Numbered from the stretch's first letter, positions 10,865 to 23,155 are shown. The stretch: 64,000 bases of DNA from Lepeophtheirus salmonis (GCF_016086655.4 NC_052137.2:2108001-2172000), one strand, 5' to 3'. Notes: generated by a model not told the origin, from the sequence alone. Program-made: numbers and translations.

Positions 10865-11449
10865 CAAGGTTGTGTCCGGTTCAAGTTCAGCGGTTCTATC
10901 GGTCTTGGTTCTTTCATTTCAACGGTTCCGGTCTATGTACAGCTTTATCAGTCTCGGTTTCAATCTTTGGTCTCGATTCTTTTTTATACTGGCTCAGTTT
11001 GGTAACAGGTATTTAAAAACAAAAGGAGTTGCTAGAAAAAGTTAACCCTGAATAAAGAAATATTATAGTTATCATATTATAGGGGCCCGTCAAGATTAGT
11101 AGTGGATCTGGATCCATAATCTACCCCACCATTCCCTCTTTTATTGACACCGTCTGGTGCCTAAAACCACTTTTACAGATCCACAAGAAGCCCGTAGCTA
11201 TTTGAATTTCCGATACAATTGTAAAAAATCATTGGAAAACGCTACAAAAGGAACCTCTTAAAATTGACTTATTGATTTTAGCTAATTTATTTATTATAAC
11301 ATACATTGTATTTTCTTTATACATTCTGAGTAGGAACAAAATCACAAGAACGGAGATCGATAAACAATATGTTGCAGTCTCGGTTCCGGCTCTAGTGGTT
11401 CAAAAGCCGGAACCACTTGAACCGCTAGACCGATAAAGACTCAACCTTG
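10865..11449. mobile_element. hAT-like miniature element, 585 bp
   Basis: The ends CAAGGTTGTGTC and, reversed, CAAGGTTGAGTC form an inverted repeat (11 of 12). The flanks are GTAATATT (10857-10864) and GTAATATA (11450-11457), an 8-bp target duplication with one mismatch. Near both ends GGTTC/CGGTCT words recur. No transposase frame. The CAAGGTT terminus is shared with the element at 26930-27243. Confidence 0.8.
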
Positions 11450-11509
11450 GTAATATATTATTCAAAATAGCATAATTCTAAAAATCTAGCCATTTCATTG
11501 GGATTTTCA

Positions 11510-11713
11510 CAGGGGCGTCTGAAAGGGGTGGGATGGAGGGGCAGTAGCCCCCCAAAAGCTAAGGATTTTTTAATTAAGTTTATTTGTTCAGGATGAAAAA
11601 ATTTTACACGACAATATTGGAAATGTATTATTTTTTCCAAAAAAAAAAATATAATATTTGAAATTAGGGGATACAACCCCTCCAGTCATCCCCCCCCCTG
11701 TGGAGGCATTTGG
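11510..11713 (+). mobile_element. CAGGGGCGTC-ended AT-rich element, short copy
   Basis: The left end is CAGGGGCGTCTGAAAGGGG, followed by GGAGGGGCAGTAGCCCCC and a T/A-rich core with ATAATATTTGAAATT. The right end is CCCCCTGTGGAGGCATTTG, a damaged inverse of the left end. The family recurs at 14745, 17113, 22608, 23664 and 59643. No coding capacity. CAGGGG-type ends suggest a hAT derivative, but no clean target duplication was found. Confidence 0.65.
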
Positions 11714-12449
11714 GCATAGAATGCACGAACTAATCATTTCTACAAAAATTCTTGCTAACCTATTTATATAGTTTTAATAATTTTTGGTCGTGAAAAAAAA
11801 AAAAAAATATATATTTACTCCGAAGAAAAAAATTTAATGAAGAAACTGAAATTTTTATTTATTTATGGAAACAAGGAAGATTCCTTTTTTTTTTTTAAAG
11901 AGATAATTTCAACAAATCCTGGGACGGATCAAAAATTTAATTTTTTGAAATTGAAAACAGAAAAAGTATTTAATTTATTTAAAAAACCATGCACCCCAAA
12001 ATATAATCATGTAGCCGCCTTTGGTTTGAAACCGCGTTATGTGGGGCTTTCCTGTATACCATACGAATAAAAAGCCAAATATAGTACAAGGTAAGGAGAA
12101 GAACCATCAAAAATGAATCTTGCAAGCTACAACAATATTTCATTGGAGCTCACATTTACATCCCAAATAATAACCTCTAACGTATAATTAATAATTATGC
12201 ATCAGCATCTTGGATGATAACTCATTAATTAATGAGTGATACATGGCTTGCTTTTGCGTTCTCATTCATCAAACCTCATGGATACAAGGGAATTAAATTA
12301 ACCAAAAAATATCTTACACAAGTAACAAAGGATGCCCTCAGGGGAGAAAAGAAAGAAGGAGAAAGATATTTATGCCTCTAATTAAGTTATGAATATGACA
12401 GTTATAAATATAATAGATCTTACAATATCTACTGGATGATTTAATACAC

Positions 12450-12805
12450 ACTAGGGTGAATTTACTTCATTTATAGTTAGTACGAATCTTCAAAAGACAA
12501 CTGTCAAAATTTCATGACAATTTGTTCGATAGCTTGTGAGTGATTGGCCTAAGTGTCACACTTCTTTTCTTCTTTCCAAAGGAATAGATACGAAATATTT
12601 TCGTGTTTTAATTGTAGAATGCTTCTTGATGGGAAAAATACTGTTCAATTTAAAAAATGGTTTGAACAGTCTTATGGAGACAACTCGTATTAAAGCGAAT
12701 AGTAATTACAAAAAAAAAAAATTATAATTTTCAAAAGCCAATTTTGACGGAAAACAAAACATGTTTTCTTTGTTAAAGCGGGACTTTTCAGCCCATGTTT
12801 TACGT
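12450..12805 (+). pseudogene. Mariner deletion derivative
   Basis: Plus-strand frames give RVLIVECFLMGK and, after a frame change, NTVQFKKWFEQSYGDNS (about 12600-12680). This is the N-terminal DNA-binding start of mariner transposases. The sequence then passes directly to a 3'-end-like block (CATGTTTTCTTTG...GCGGGACTTTTCAGCCCATGT, about 12760-12800), so nearly all of the catalytic domain is gone. The left end CACTAGGGTGAATTTAC weakly mirrors the right end ACATGGGCTGAAAAGTCCC. Ends are approximate. Confidence 0.55.
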
Positions 12806-13220
12806 AAATAAAATAAAAATCAAACTTTGAGCCCTCAGCTACCCCACATTTCTTCAAAACTAGGGCAAACACTTCTAAATTCATAACTTTTTTTAGAATT
12901 CTGACAAAAAACAAACATTCTAACTTAATAAAATACAATCCCAACACAATTCTGACAAGGGTAAAAATTAAAAAAAATAATACGAAAAACAAAACAAAAC
13001 GACACTGAAAAGTTTGGCCAAAAAGTCCAGTTCATAATCAATCAAACTTCCACCTTAAAAGCCATAGGAAGATTCGGATCCCTGGCCGATACCCAATCAG
13101 TTTTTTCTAGGCTTTGACTTGTAGATTGTCTTTTATTTTTAGTTTAGCAATCTGCAATACACCTGTTGTTTCTCCTGTTGTAAGACACAGTAAACAGACC
13201 AGAGTAGTTGCCCCAGGTCC

Positions 13221-13560
13221 ATGAAGACATCCAAGTTGATCAAAGCAACGAGGTAGAAGATCAACAGCAAAAAGAAGTGCTCCGTGGGAAGTATAGCTCA
13301 TGAGGCTGGCGTGTCTCGAGAAACCAAGTATATAGTGGTCAGGGAGGACCTGAGGCCGAAGCTGCATCGTCTACAAAAGAGGCAGCTTCTCAGCAAGGCC
13401 ACAAATTCCAAAAGGCTAATCCGGGTGAAGGTGCTTCTAAAATTCCTCAATTGTTGTACGTACGTTTATATTCTTAGGACCGAGGAGGAGATCTTCACTG
13501 TGAGCTAGCTTACAAGACCCACAAAGACTGAATGCTGGGACATTTCCTGAAATGAGTGCA
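13221..13560 (+). pseudogene. Tc1-like transposase N-terminal fragment
   Basis: The plus frame starting near ATGAAGACATCC reads SIAHEAGVSRETKYIVVRED, then HRLQKRQLLSKAT and KVLLKFL. This is the second helix-turn-helix and linker of a Tc1-type transposase (compare VS..T...VVREDL...LQKRQLL..AT). A degraded stretch with EEEIFTV (about 13485-13502) looks like the first-acid region with D replaced. Stops and frame changes are present, and no inverted ends were found. Confidence 0.7.
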
Positions 13561-14369
13561 GCGTGTTCAAGGGAATGTCTTTAATCCCTTCCCCATATAG
13601 AAACACTTCCTTCACTCTCGTGATGTCGTCATCTTAATATATTTTTTTATCAAGGGCTTCGCCATATATATTTGTTTAAATCAATTGATGATAAGATTGG
13701 TCGTAAAAGTGGAGAGGATTTCAAGAACTTAAAAAAAATATAATGAGGCTCACCCTAATACACACATACATAGGAAGAGAGAGAGAGAGGAATGGACTAG
13801 ATAAACCCCAAATCTCATTTCCTGCAAAGTTAATTAATACATTGTTATAATAATATATAATATGATTATAATTTTATGTTGAGTAATATATTTTCTTCAT
13901 TTTGGGAAGAAAAGTTATTCATATGAGTGCTTACTATATATCTCCTGTGAATCTCCAAAAACTCATAAATATATATACGTATATAATATTAATATGTTTG
14001 ACGTATGAAGGTTAGTATATATTAAGACGTAAAAATATATTCATACTATGATTTGAATTCAAATAGGTTTGCTTTTTGAACTGAGTGTATAACTTGTATA
14101 TTTAATCATTTCAAGCTAAATAACTTTTGACTAGTATAAAAATAATTTAACCTACACTTACATTCCTTCAAAGCCTAATGCGAATACTACCCTGGGGTAT
14201 TTACCTACTTTAGTAACTTCAATTAAAAAATGGTTATCTTAGCAATATAAAACTTTAGAGGTAAACGTCGACTGTTTATTTTATCATTAATATAGGAAGG
14301 TTTAGAGGTTATTGTTTTACGTTCTGGTTCACGAGCAAGAAGCCGAAAGGGAGAACATCTCAGATCTCC

Positions 14370-14690
14370 TCGATGCTGAAGTTGACGAGGCGAGGAATAT
14401 GGACATTGCGAGTGCTTCAGGAGCCTGGTTTTCAAGGTGGCAAAGGTGAATCAGGAAGTGGACAGAACAATTTAAAGAGGGACTCGGAGGTCCTGTCCAT
14501 CTTGGAGAAGAAAATCAAGGAGGATCCCACCAAATCCATGATTCGCCTCATCTACCACTTCTCTTTGGTGTCTAGGAACATCAGGAGTGCCGTTAAGGGA
14601 AACTTGGAATTATCCTCATACACGAGGACCAAAACCACCTTTTGACAGAGAACATGAAGCCCAGGAGAATCAAGGTTCCACATTTTCTGC
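14370..14690 (+). pseudogene. Tc1/mariner-superfamily transposase N-terminal fragment
   Basis: The plus frame contains KRDSEVLSILEKKIKEDPTK, SMIRLIYHF, then SRNIRSAVKGNLELSSYTRT, and out of frame LLTENMKPRR. This is the DNA-binding region in which a second helix-turn-helix is followed by V.EDLG..SY.R...LLTE.MK. It stops where an AT-rich repeat begins at about 14745. It belongs to a family different from the fragment at 13221. Confidence 0.65.
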
Positions 14691-14712
14691 CCAACCCATT
14701 TAAGTATGCACG

Positions 14713-15357
14713 TGACCATAATTATGTCCAATTTTAAATATAACTCAGGGGGGTAGGCTGGAGGGGTTGTAGCCCTCCCCATATTAAGGTATTTTTGCTT
14801 TTTAGTCGAAAAATTTAATATAAGAAATTTTTTTTTGTAAAAAATTAATTTGTTGAATTAAAAATTTTTTTTTTTTTTGTGAATAGTTGTAGTTTTATGA
14901 AATTATTTTCTGCAAATTCAATATTTCAAAATTGCCTTTAGAAATTTTTCTTCAAAATTTTATATAAGAAATTTTTATTCAAAAATGTAATTTTTTGTAA
15001 GTAGCTATAGATTTCAGATTTTTTTAATAATTTTTAATGAATAACTATGGATTTTGGAAATTTTATATTCAACATTTTGAATTTTTTTCAAAAAAATATA
15101 ATTTTTATGAATAAAGGTGGATTTTTGAAATTTAATTTGAAATGACCATAATTATGTCCAAGTTTAAATATGTAGCCCTCCCCATATTAACGTATTTTTA
15201 CTTTTTATTTGAAAATTTAATATTTGATTTTTTTTTTTGAAATATTTGTTGAAATTTTTTTCAAACTTTTTTTTTGTGAAAGTTGTAGGCTTTTGAAATT
15301 ATTTTTTCGCAAATTTAATATTTGAAATTTGATTTTTGAAATTTTCATTCAGAAAAG
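14713..15357 (+). repeat. AT-rich CAGGGG-family element with internal 430-bp direct duplication
   Basis: The segment starting TGACCATAATTATGTCCAA occurs at 14713 and again at 15143. Both are followed by TAGCCCTCCCCATATTAA-GTATTTTT, so about 430 bp were duplicated in tandem. The first copy keeps the CAGGGGGGTAGGCTGGAGGGG end. The second copy has lost it. The interior consists of AATTTTTGAAATTTTT-like subrepeats. It separates two transposase fragments. Confidence 0.7.
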
Positions 15358-15359
15358 GT

Positions 15360-15930
15360 GCTCGACAAATTTCCATTCGCGCACTCCAAGTAGTTGGGCG
15401 TCTCCAGGACCACCGGCTACGCTATCAGCAAGTCCGAAACGTTGGATAGGAAAAATGGCTCAGTCAAAAAGGCCAAATTAGACCTGGAGGAGTTAAAGAA
15501 AACAACCCATGCATATCCCCTCAAGTCCATGAGGGCCCATGCAAGAGATGTCAGGGTTTCACAACAAAATGTACAGACACCTATCAAAAAAGTGCGTGGA
15601 AAGACCTTGTTAGAATGGATGGTCACTTTTGACATCAACAATCAAAGAAACCCATCTTCTCCGTTCCAAAAATCTTTTGAATGAGTATTTTGAGTGCTTT
15701 TGTGATCATTTTTGATACTTTTGGCACAGATATCAAACCCCTCGACTACACATTTTGAGTGCATATCGAGGGAAGACCTCCAGTGTTCATCATCCAAACA
15801 CCGAGGCCATTAAAGCCACTGTCAGCCAGCACTGGAATGTTAAGACAGAGGACGGGTGCCTGGCCTTCCACCGTCACCTGGAAGCCATCATTGCCACAAA
15901 CAATTACTCTAATCAAATATAATTTATTAA
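15360..15930 (+). pseudogene. Internally deleted Tc1/mariner element, copy 1 of shared-deletion family
   Basis: The N-terminal half is open from 15394 to 15684: GVSRTTGYAISKSETLDRKN, then KKAKLDLEELKKTTHAYPLK and SMRAHARDVRVS. After a short bridge the sequence resumes at the C-terminus, with NTEAIKATVSQHWNVKTEDG and FHRHLEAIIATN (about 15795-15900). The first and second catalytic-acid regions are absent. The same join occurs in the copies at 21120, 41007 and 57949. The left end is cut by the AT-rich repeat. Confidence 0.8.
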
Positions 15931-15939
15931 TATTCTAAA

Positions 15940-17110
15940 TAATATTATTTTTTGTGTTGTTATTATTACGCAATGAGCTTTAGTTATACTCGCTCGTTGC
16001 TGCTTTGATATTTCTAACTTTTCAAGTAGTTCCAGAGATCCAAGATATCAAACCCATACTCAAAAATGATTCCCGCACAGACAAACAACCTTTGCTTGAT
16101 TAATATATATTATTATCGAAACATTTGCCATGTTTAGACTTCAGAATAATAATAATACCCAATCCATTGTCCTATGTAACATTCTAAACAATTTGCACAT
16201 CTGTTTACTGCTTTTCTATTTACTTTTCTGAAATGTGAAGTACATTTCTCAACATCTTGATAACTTTGCTTTATTTTAAAATGATAAAATAAGGAAAACA
16301 ATAGTTAGAATCATTAATTAACTATCAACTGAAAAACTATTGCCAAAATGAAATCTAATATTTTGTATTCACATTTTTATCGTAGATTAAAACTATTTAA
16401 AAAAAATACTTTAATGGAAATGTTAAGTTAAATGAACAAATAAAGTCATATATTCTAATTAATGATTATTATTGTACTTTCTTAAGCTAGGGGATACATA
16501 TTTTAGAGAAAAGTGAAGAAGTGATTTAATGAAGATTTTATGAGTTTAATAATAGATCATTGGTCTCAGTTTTAAGTGTTTAATATATATTTGTCTTTAA
16601 GTTGTTTTACTATTCTTACGGATGCGAATATTGGCTAAATTGAGGTGAGTGTACAAATACCCGGCAGATAGAATGTCATAACAAATATGGTAACATTGAG
16701 AAACAGCATATCTGCTCACAGAGATAAGTAAGTTTGTAAATATTAAGCATTTTCAGTATGTCAAAAAACGAAAAAAGATTAGATGTGTCATTTTGGTCTC
16801 CCACATTAGCATCGTTACTCCAAAAATAAACGTTCTATCCTCATCGAAACTCTCAAGTACTCTGCGGGATCTTTGGAGAAGTTTTTTTTAGACATGGAAG
16901 AGTCTTTACTTCTTGCTGGATAAAGAATAGGACTTTCGTGATTATATACTCTATTTTAAAGTCCTATTTTTGTGTAGGGGGAGACATTACAAGATTGGTT
17001 GAACGATTCTCTTATTAAGCTGTGCAAAATTATTGTTGAGATTATTTGACTCACTTTTACCAACTGATTTTTGGCCTTTTAATGCTTCTTATTGAAGAAA
17101 AGGTTGCAAG
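15940..17110. other. Spacer without recognisable gene
   Basis: No motif-bearing frame was seen. A stretch at 16740-16930 looks less AT-biased but has several stops in every frame. Confidence 0.35.
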
Positions 17111-17112
17111 AT

Positions 17113-17577
17113 CAGGGGTCCTTAGGGGGTGGGCTGAGGGGCTGTAGGGCTCCCAAAATTAAGGAATGTCTGCTTTTTAGTAGAAAATGTAATATTTGAA
17201 ATTTAATTCTTCAAATTGTTTTCCATTTTTTTTCAATTAATTTATGAAATTTTTCTCACAATGACTTTTCAAAAATTTTATGTTCATAATATAATTTTTC
17301 AACTTTTTTTTCCCTTTAAAAATGCACTTTTTTTAAGCAACTATGAATTTTTTTAATATTTTTCCCAAAAAATTTAATTTTGTGTTAATAACTGTGGATT
17401 TTTTTCCTTTTTTCTCTCGAAAAATTAATATTTGAAATTACATTTTTGCAATTTTTTTTCCGAAGATTTTATATTTAAAGTCTTTTTGAATTTTTTTTCT
17501 GGATTATGAACTTTTTCAATAAAATCCCAAAAAACAATCCTCCCCCTCCAAAAACAATAATTCTGTGGACACCCTTG
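17113..17577 (+). mobile_element. CAGGGG-family AT-rich element
   Basis: It runs from CAGGGGTCCTTAGGGGGTGGGCTGAGGGG through an AATTTTTGAAATTTTT-rich core to CCTCCCCCTCC...CTGTGGACACCCTTG. The right end is the inverse of the family's left end. No coding capacity. Confidence 0.65.
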
Positions 17578-17579
17578 GA

Positions 17580-18720
17580 GTTACAATAAATGACGTTACC
17601 TCAATTGTATCTTGCAACTTTGCTTACATTTGAATCGATTCTAAAATCTCTGCCATTGTGTAAATAGGACCCTGACCGGTAAATATATTCCAGTCTTTTA
17701 ATTCCTTGTAATTTCATTTCCATGTTGTAAGTGAATAACAATCAGGGGATTTATTCCTACCTCCCAAAGTGCCAATTAGTAATAATATCCACGGATTCCA
17801 TTCCAACTCATAATTAAAGACTCCATCAACAGCATAAGGCAGGGTTGCTCATAAATCATATGCACCAGTGCCAACTGTCCAGACATCCCTCTACAGTGTT
17901 ACATAGAGACAACAAACTAGTTTAAAGATATGGATCCGTATGATGTCTCTAAATATCACTTTTTAAAATGGTAATACATTTTACCAAGATTTTATTTGAG
18001 GGATTGAAAATAAAATGAATTAAAACTTACTAGGAATGTACTTGCCTGGCACATCAAATGGGACAGGTAAATGATAACATATTTTTTTAAATGAATAGAA
18101 AAAAAATAAAATCATTGATGAATGCCAAAAAGTAATTTTATTGAGCTTTAACAATTAGTTTGTTATATAGTATAGGTACATATATTTTGCAAGGAAATTT
18201 ACAAATATGCACAGTTTTGCATAAATTGGATAAAATAGCTAATTCATTCCAACTATTCTAAAAAAATCAATTCTATTTACTTTTAGCTTCCTTGTATAAG
18301 TGGAGGTTGGAAATGAGTTTTTTAGGAAAATATGATGCTATTATGTTAAGAAATGTACCAAAATATGAAAAAAGTTTTTAATGTACTGTATTTCCGATAT
18401 ACAATTTTGATTGTAGTAAACTTTAATAACAAAAGATTGCACCCTTTCTTTGTGAAATTCATCTTATGAATTGAATTAAAAGCCTGAATTAATTAATATT
18501 AGATATTTATTTATAGAATAGTGAGAGAAAAAATAATTTGGAAAAATATTGGTTAAGCATAGTTGATATTTTTCATTTTGGGGGCCTAAACAAACAAGTT
18601 TTATAAACAGGAATACCCTTAATTTTATTTAATACATATCAAGGAAAATAATGAACTATTTCGATGTCAAAATGAGACAAACCAATGAAGGACTAAAGCT
18701 TTTATGTTTATAAAAAAATA
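17580..18720. other. AT-rich spacer
   Basis: No gene, repeat boundary or RNA motif was recognised. Confidence 0.35.
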
Positions 18721-18766
18721 TACCTCTAATGTCTAGTTTTATTATATATTTTTATTACTGCACATC

Positions 18767-18917
18767 GACTGGATAACCACCTCTCCCTAAAGCCATGATA
18801 ACTCCAATAAAATGAGGGAACCCGAGTATCAGATAACCAATGATAGTGACAAAAATCCGGTGTGGAATGAGCATGTTAAAAAAAGAAACCAAAAAATGAA
18901 CATGGTAAGCCTGTCAA
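18767..18917 (-). other. Unassigned open frame ending GRGGYPVDVQ, possible 3' exon
   Basis: On the minus strand, after a splice-acceptor-like TTCAAATTGACAG (18930-18918), an open frame reads AYHVHFLVSFFNMLIPHRIF, VTIIGYLILGFPHFIGVIMA and LGRGGYPVDVQ before TAA at 18767-18769. Within 25 bp of the stop are AATAAA-like signals. The middle is hydrophobic, like a membrane segment. Against a real gene: the first 35-40 bp (TTACCATGTTSATTTTYGG) recur as a dispersed repeat near 19560, 22480 and 40590. I do not recognise the protein. Confidence 0.3.
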
Positions 18918-19600
18918 TTTGAAAAAAATGTTTTGGGGAAGAGCATGAATAATATACATGACATTTTTTTTATCAGCTACAATCATCTGTGACAAGGGAG
19001 GAAAGAGAAAAAGATATAAACAAGGATATTTGCTGGAATTATTCAGAAGTAGATCCCCAATTCTACTTTGAGTCCAACAAGGGCTAACAATCATAACTCC
19101 GCAACAAATCATCAGGGGTACGCTCCGTCTTTTATGAGGACACACGAATGTTCAATCAGGGTTTGAATATAACTCAATCTATTTCCGAACGGATGTTCAC
19201 TGCTCAGGAATTAAATAATAAGGACAACTACTACGAAAAGAAAATTCATTCTTCCGATTACCGATTTTCATTACTACCTAGTAATGTAAGTCATGTGTAT
19301 TTTTTAGCCGGCTCGTTGTTTTTTTTTGTATTGGTAATTTGAAGAATGCATTTTCTTTTCCACAGCTGTTGTTATTATTATTTAACTCCTGAGCACTGAA
19401 CTTCCAAAGTTATAATTGTAATTCCTTGGAGGATTCAGAGTAGGATTGGGATCGACATCGGAGTTATTATCGCCAATGCCCTTTTTTATTTCCTTCTTCT
19501 CCTCCTCTCTAATCACAACTGATTGTATCTGATTTCATACAAAACAATCCTCCCATTGTAAGGTTACCATGTTGATTTTCGGGTTATTTTTTTTACACCT
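18878..19600. repeat. Segment bounded by inverted copies of a 40-bp repeat
   Basis: AAACCAAAAAATGAACATGGTAA at about 18894 on the plus strand is matched by TTACCATGTTGATTTTCGGGTT at about 19563-19590 in the opposite orientation. Single copies of the same word lie at about 22465 and 40573. This could be a miniature element of about 720 bp, or two independent insertions. Confidence 0.4.
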
Positions 19601-19689
19601 GATTTGCATCACTAATTTATACCCCTAAGACTTGGGATATATTTTCATCCATTAAAATCACATATGGAATAACAAGGATCTATAAAACC

Positions 19690-19990
19690 AAACCAAACCC
19701 TAGACAGGGACTTTCCCCCAAATTAATGAATATTAATTTTTATAAGAAAATTATATATCTGAAATTTAATTTTACAATTTTTGATTTAAATTTCTTAAAA
19801 ATTTAATATTTAAAATTTTTTCCAAAAAGTTTAATATTTGAAATTTATTCCAAAAAGTTTAATATTTGAAATTTTTGAGAATAGCTATAGATTGTGAAAT
19901 TTTTTTCGAAAAATTTCATATTTGAAATTTTTGTTCAAAAATTTTTAAATTTGAAGTCTAATTTAAAAAAAACAAACCAAAAAACAAGGC
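19690..19990 (+). repeat. AT-rich core of the CAGGGG family, fragment
   Basis: Tandem-like AATATTTGAAATTTTTTCCAAAAA subrepeats match the interior of the CAGGGG-ended elements. The ends are eroded, and it finishes in GGCCCCC and a long A-run. Confidence 0.5.
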
Positions 19991-19999
19991 CCCCAAAAA

Positions 20000-21115
20000 A
20001 AAAAAAAAAAAAAAATCTTGCTATTTTACTCTATAAAAATTTTAACATCGATTTGAGAAAACGTCATTAATATAGCCAGTTTTAAACGGGATCCATCAAG
20101 AGTAAAATTTCTTTTTTTATGGAGGTGAGTTGTCCATATTTCCCTCCTTATAAAACTCTGCCGATATATGAATTTTTATTTTATTATATACCATTTCCTA
20201 CTTTTTTCTATCTATATCTCTCTCCTCCCCCCCTAATCAATCGGAAAAATATTAATTGTACAAATCTAACCATTTTGTAGCAATTTCAGTACATATTGTT
20301 ATGTTTATCATTGGCGTCCATCATTATTCAAAACAGGTGTTAAGTATATTTTGTTCTTACAGTCATTTGATAAAGTTTTATCAAGACTCATTGGAAATTT
20401 GTCTCTTTCTTGTAGTAAAAATACCAATTATGAGTCCCCAAGAGAGAGTTTCCTTGAATTATCATATAATTTATGACATCAATGAAAAAGCTATGTACGT
20501 GTTTATTATTATACTGATACGCATTTCGCCACTTGGCTTTATAGCATTGGTGAAGAGTGAAAACTGCACAAACCAGGCAGGGCTATTCCTGGGGCATCTG
20601 TCAATAACTACTATGAAGGGTAAAATCCACCACTTTCTCCATAAAAGTAAAATATATCTAATTTTTTTTCAAGATTGAAAAATCTTTTTTGAAAATTATT
20701 ATCACATATTTTTTCACGCCGTTCTGATATTGAGCTACTCAAAATGTTTAATATTTGAGTAAAACAATAACTTAATGAATATCCAAAAAATAACTCCTAG
20801 GCTTTCAATTTAGAAAAACACGAGGAGAAGGCAGGAGTGAGACCTTTGGTACTACTGAATTAAGACCCTTGTTAATATCACCTGCCTGTTATATAATTTT
20901 GGGCAGAGAAAATGAATTACTACTTTAAAAAAAGGAGAACCTTCTTCATTTAAAAAAGCATTCGTGCAGGGAAAATATCATAAATATATAAATACATATA
21001 TTTTTATATGATTTTGAATTTTTAAATCAATTTACACCACAGAAAGGCGGGAATTCATCATTCAAAAGGAGAAGTTAAGACAACAACGACATATTAATTA
21101 ATGAAAAAAAGAAGT
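20000..21115. other. AT-rich spacer with a 140-codon unassigned frame
   Basis: The plus frame at 20256-20678 is the longest open frame outside the paladin-like gene and the transposons. Its composition is that of AT-rich random sequence and no domain is recognisable, so I do not call it a gene. Confidence 0.3.
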
Positions 21116-21119
21116 TATA

Positions 21120-21665
21120 AAGAGTACATTCGTTAAAGTAGTCGCTCTTAGTGGCAAGGATGGTTTCCAGCGGAGGACAGCCTGGCACCTGCTACGGATA
21201 TAGTCCTTTGTCATGGCGTCCCAGTGCTGGCTGGCAGTGGATTTTTAGGGCCTCTATGTTTGGATGACGCACACTAACGGCCTTCTCCTCGACATGCCTC
21301 CGAAAGATGTAGTCGAGTGAGTTTGCATCAGGGCTGTAGGGAGGGGGGAAGTGTCAAAAAAGAAAAGAAAAAAAGAGTGAAAAATAGCTCAAAAGAGTCT
21401 TGCAACGGAGGAAATGGGTGTTCCATTTATTGCTGGTGTCAAAAGTGGCGACTCCGCCCTCACAAGGCACTTTCCACCCACTTTTTTGATAGGTCTCTTG
21501 ACAGTCTGGTGTGAAATCCCCGAGATCTCTTGCATGACCCCTCCTGGACTCAAGGGGATTGGCTGGGCTGTTTTATTTTAACTCATCCAGGTACAGTTTT
21601 ACCTTTTTGACAGAGCCCTTCCTCCTGTCCAATCTTTTGGACTTACTGACGTAAAATAAGTTCTG
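21120..21665 (-). pseudogene. Internally deleted Tc1/mariner element, copy 2 of shared-deletion family
   Basis: On the minus strand, the right part (about 21490-21665) encodes remnants of the N-terminal DNA-binding half. The left part encodes YSPDANSLDYIFRRHVEEKA (about 21255-21340), a decayed NIEALK..., and the C-terminal tail. The SPD motif is the third-acid region. The first- and second-acid regions are missing at the same place as in the copies at 15360, 41007 and 57949. No inverted ends remain. Confidence 0.7.
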
Positions 21666-21789
21666 TCTGTTCCGGACACTAAGAAAAAATCCATCTGGAT
21701 GGGTTTCATTTAAAAGTGAGTCTAGAACTATTCTATTGGTGAACTCTACCTATATTTAATTAAATTAATATATCATGAAATAATGAACC

Positions 21790-22034
21790 CTTAGTAGGTT
21801 GGAGTTGTGGGTTTGGTCTGAAAATCCTAGACCGTTATAAGATCCTTATGATTTTTAGGGGAAGGAAGTAATTCAGTCCTTCAAAGATGTTTGGTATGGA
21901 CCGGTCTTAGAAGAAATTATGTGTATACTGATTCTATATATAAATTGTTTATAACGTTATCATATTTGTACAACTCATAAATTTGGTAAAAATCGGTACA
22001 AATATTGAAACCGGGTTTGAACCTAATTGCAACA
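21790..22034. mobile_element. Short hAT-like relic
   Basis: The right end GCAACACTA and an interior rich in GGTCTG, TAGACC and AAACCGGGTTTG match the element at 8846-9356. The left end TAGTAGGTTGGAGTTGTGGG is damaged. No target duplication is visible. Confidence 0.4.
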
Positions 22035-22039
22035 CTAAT

Positions 22040-22600
22040 ACGTACTTACTTACAAAAAATATATTTATTTGTCCTTATATATAATTTACCAATTCAACTT
22101 TATACTTTGAAGTAATCCTTAATATTAATTAATTATTTCTTTTTTTAGAAGATTCCATTAAATCCATCTTGTTGCTTTTTTCTCTCAACGAAAAACTAAT
22201 CAAAATAATGAATTAAAAATTAAAGAGAAATCAATTCTGATTTACTTTTTGTTATTCTTTTGTAGAAAGTTTTTTTCTATTTTTATTTTTGCATTAACTT
22301 CTTTGCCTTCATCATTATATATAAGTTGATCTATCATTGGATGTTTACTGGGTGCAAACTAATTACTTGTATAGTTTTTTTAATAAATTTTTGAATGTTG
22401 TATATATTTGTTATAATTAATGTTGTAGGTACAAAAAATAAACTGCCGATATACTAAAAATAAGAAACCGAAAATGAACGTGGTAACTCTGACAATCTGA
22501 TGAATATTAATTTGGGTGAGACCAGCTTAGCTGTCCTGACGTTTAATTAGATTATCTGTTTCTGAGAGGAAGGAAATAAAAACAAATACTTTTTTGTATA
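22040..22600. other. AT-rich spacer
   Basis: It contains one copy (about 22455-22500) of the 40-bp repeat also found at 18884 and 40573. Nothing else was seen. Confidence 0.35.
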
Positions 22601-22607
22601 AAGCTAT

Positions 22608-23155
22608 AGGGGCGTGTCCGGGGAGGTGGGGTGTAGGGGTGCTAGACAGGCTCCCATATTAAGGAATTTCGCTTTTTATTAGAAAATTTGATAATTGAAA
22701 TTACTTTTCAAAATATTTAGTATTTTAATTTTTGAATTTTTTTCCGAAAAATTTAATTTCCTGTGAGTAGTTATTGGTTTTGAAATTTTTTTCTAAAAAT
22801 TTCAATATTTGAAATTTTTTGTGAACAATTGTGAATTTTTGAATTTTTTTTCCAAAAAAAATAATTTTTTAAGAATATGGATTTTTGTAATTGTTTAAAA
22901 AAATTGAATTTTTGTGAATAACTGTGGATTTTTGAAATTTTTTTATAAAAAATTTAGTATTTTAAGCTAGATTTTTGAATTTTTTTCAAAAAATGTCATT
23001 CCCTGTGAATAGTTAATGGTTGTTGACATTTTTCTGTAAAAAAAATTTAATATTTGAAATTTTTTGAGAGCAGCTATAAATTTTTGAAATTTTTATCCAA
23101 AAATTTAATTTTTGAAATTTTTTTGACCAACTGTTATTTAAAAAAAAAAAAAAAA
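22608..23155 (+). mobile_element. CAGGGG-family AT-rich element, right end lost
   Basis: The left end AGGGGCGTGTCCGGGGAGG is followed by repeated GTGAATAACTGTGGATTTTT / GAAATTTTTT subrepeats and ends in an A-run without the GC-rich right terminus. Confidence 0.6.

Noticed and set aside
12690..12992. 100-codon minus-strand frame rich in F, L and I
   Set aside because: It overlaps the mariner 3' end and AT-rich sequence. The hydrophobicity follows from base composition.
20256..20678. 140-codon plus-strand open frame
   Set aside because: Longest non-transposon frame outside the paladin-like gene, but no domain, no splice context and the composition of AT-rich random sequence.
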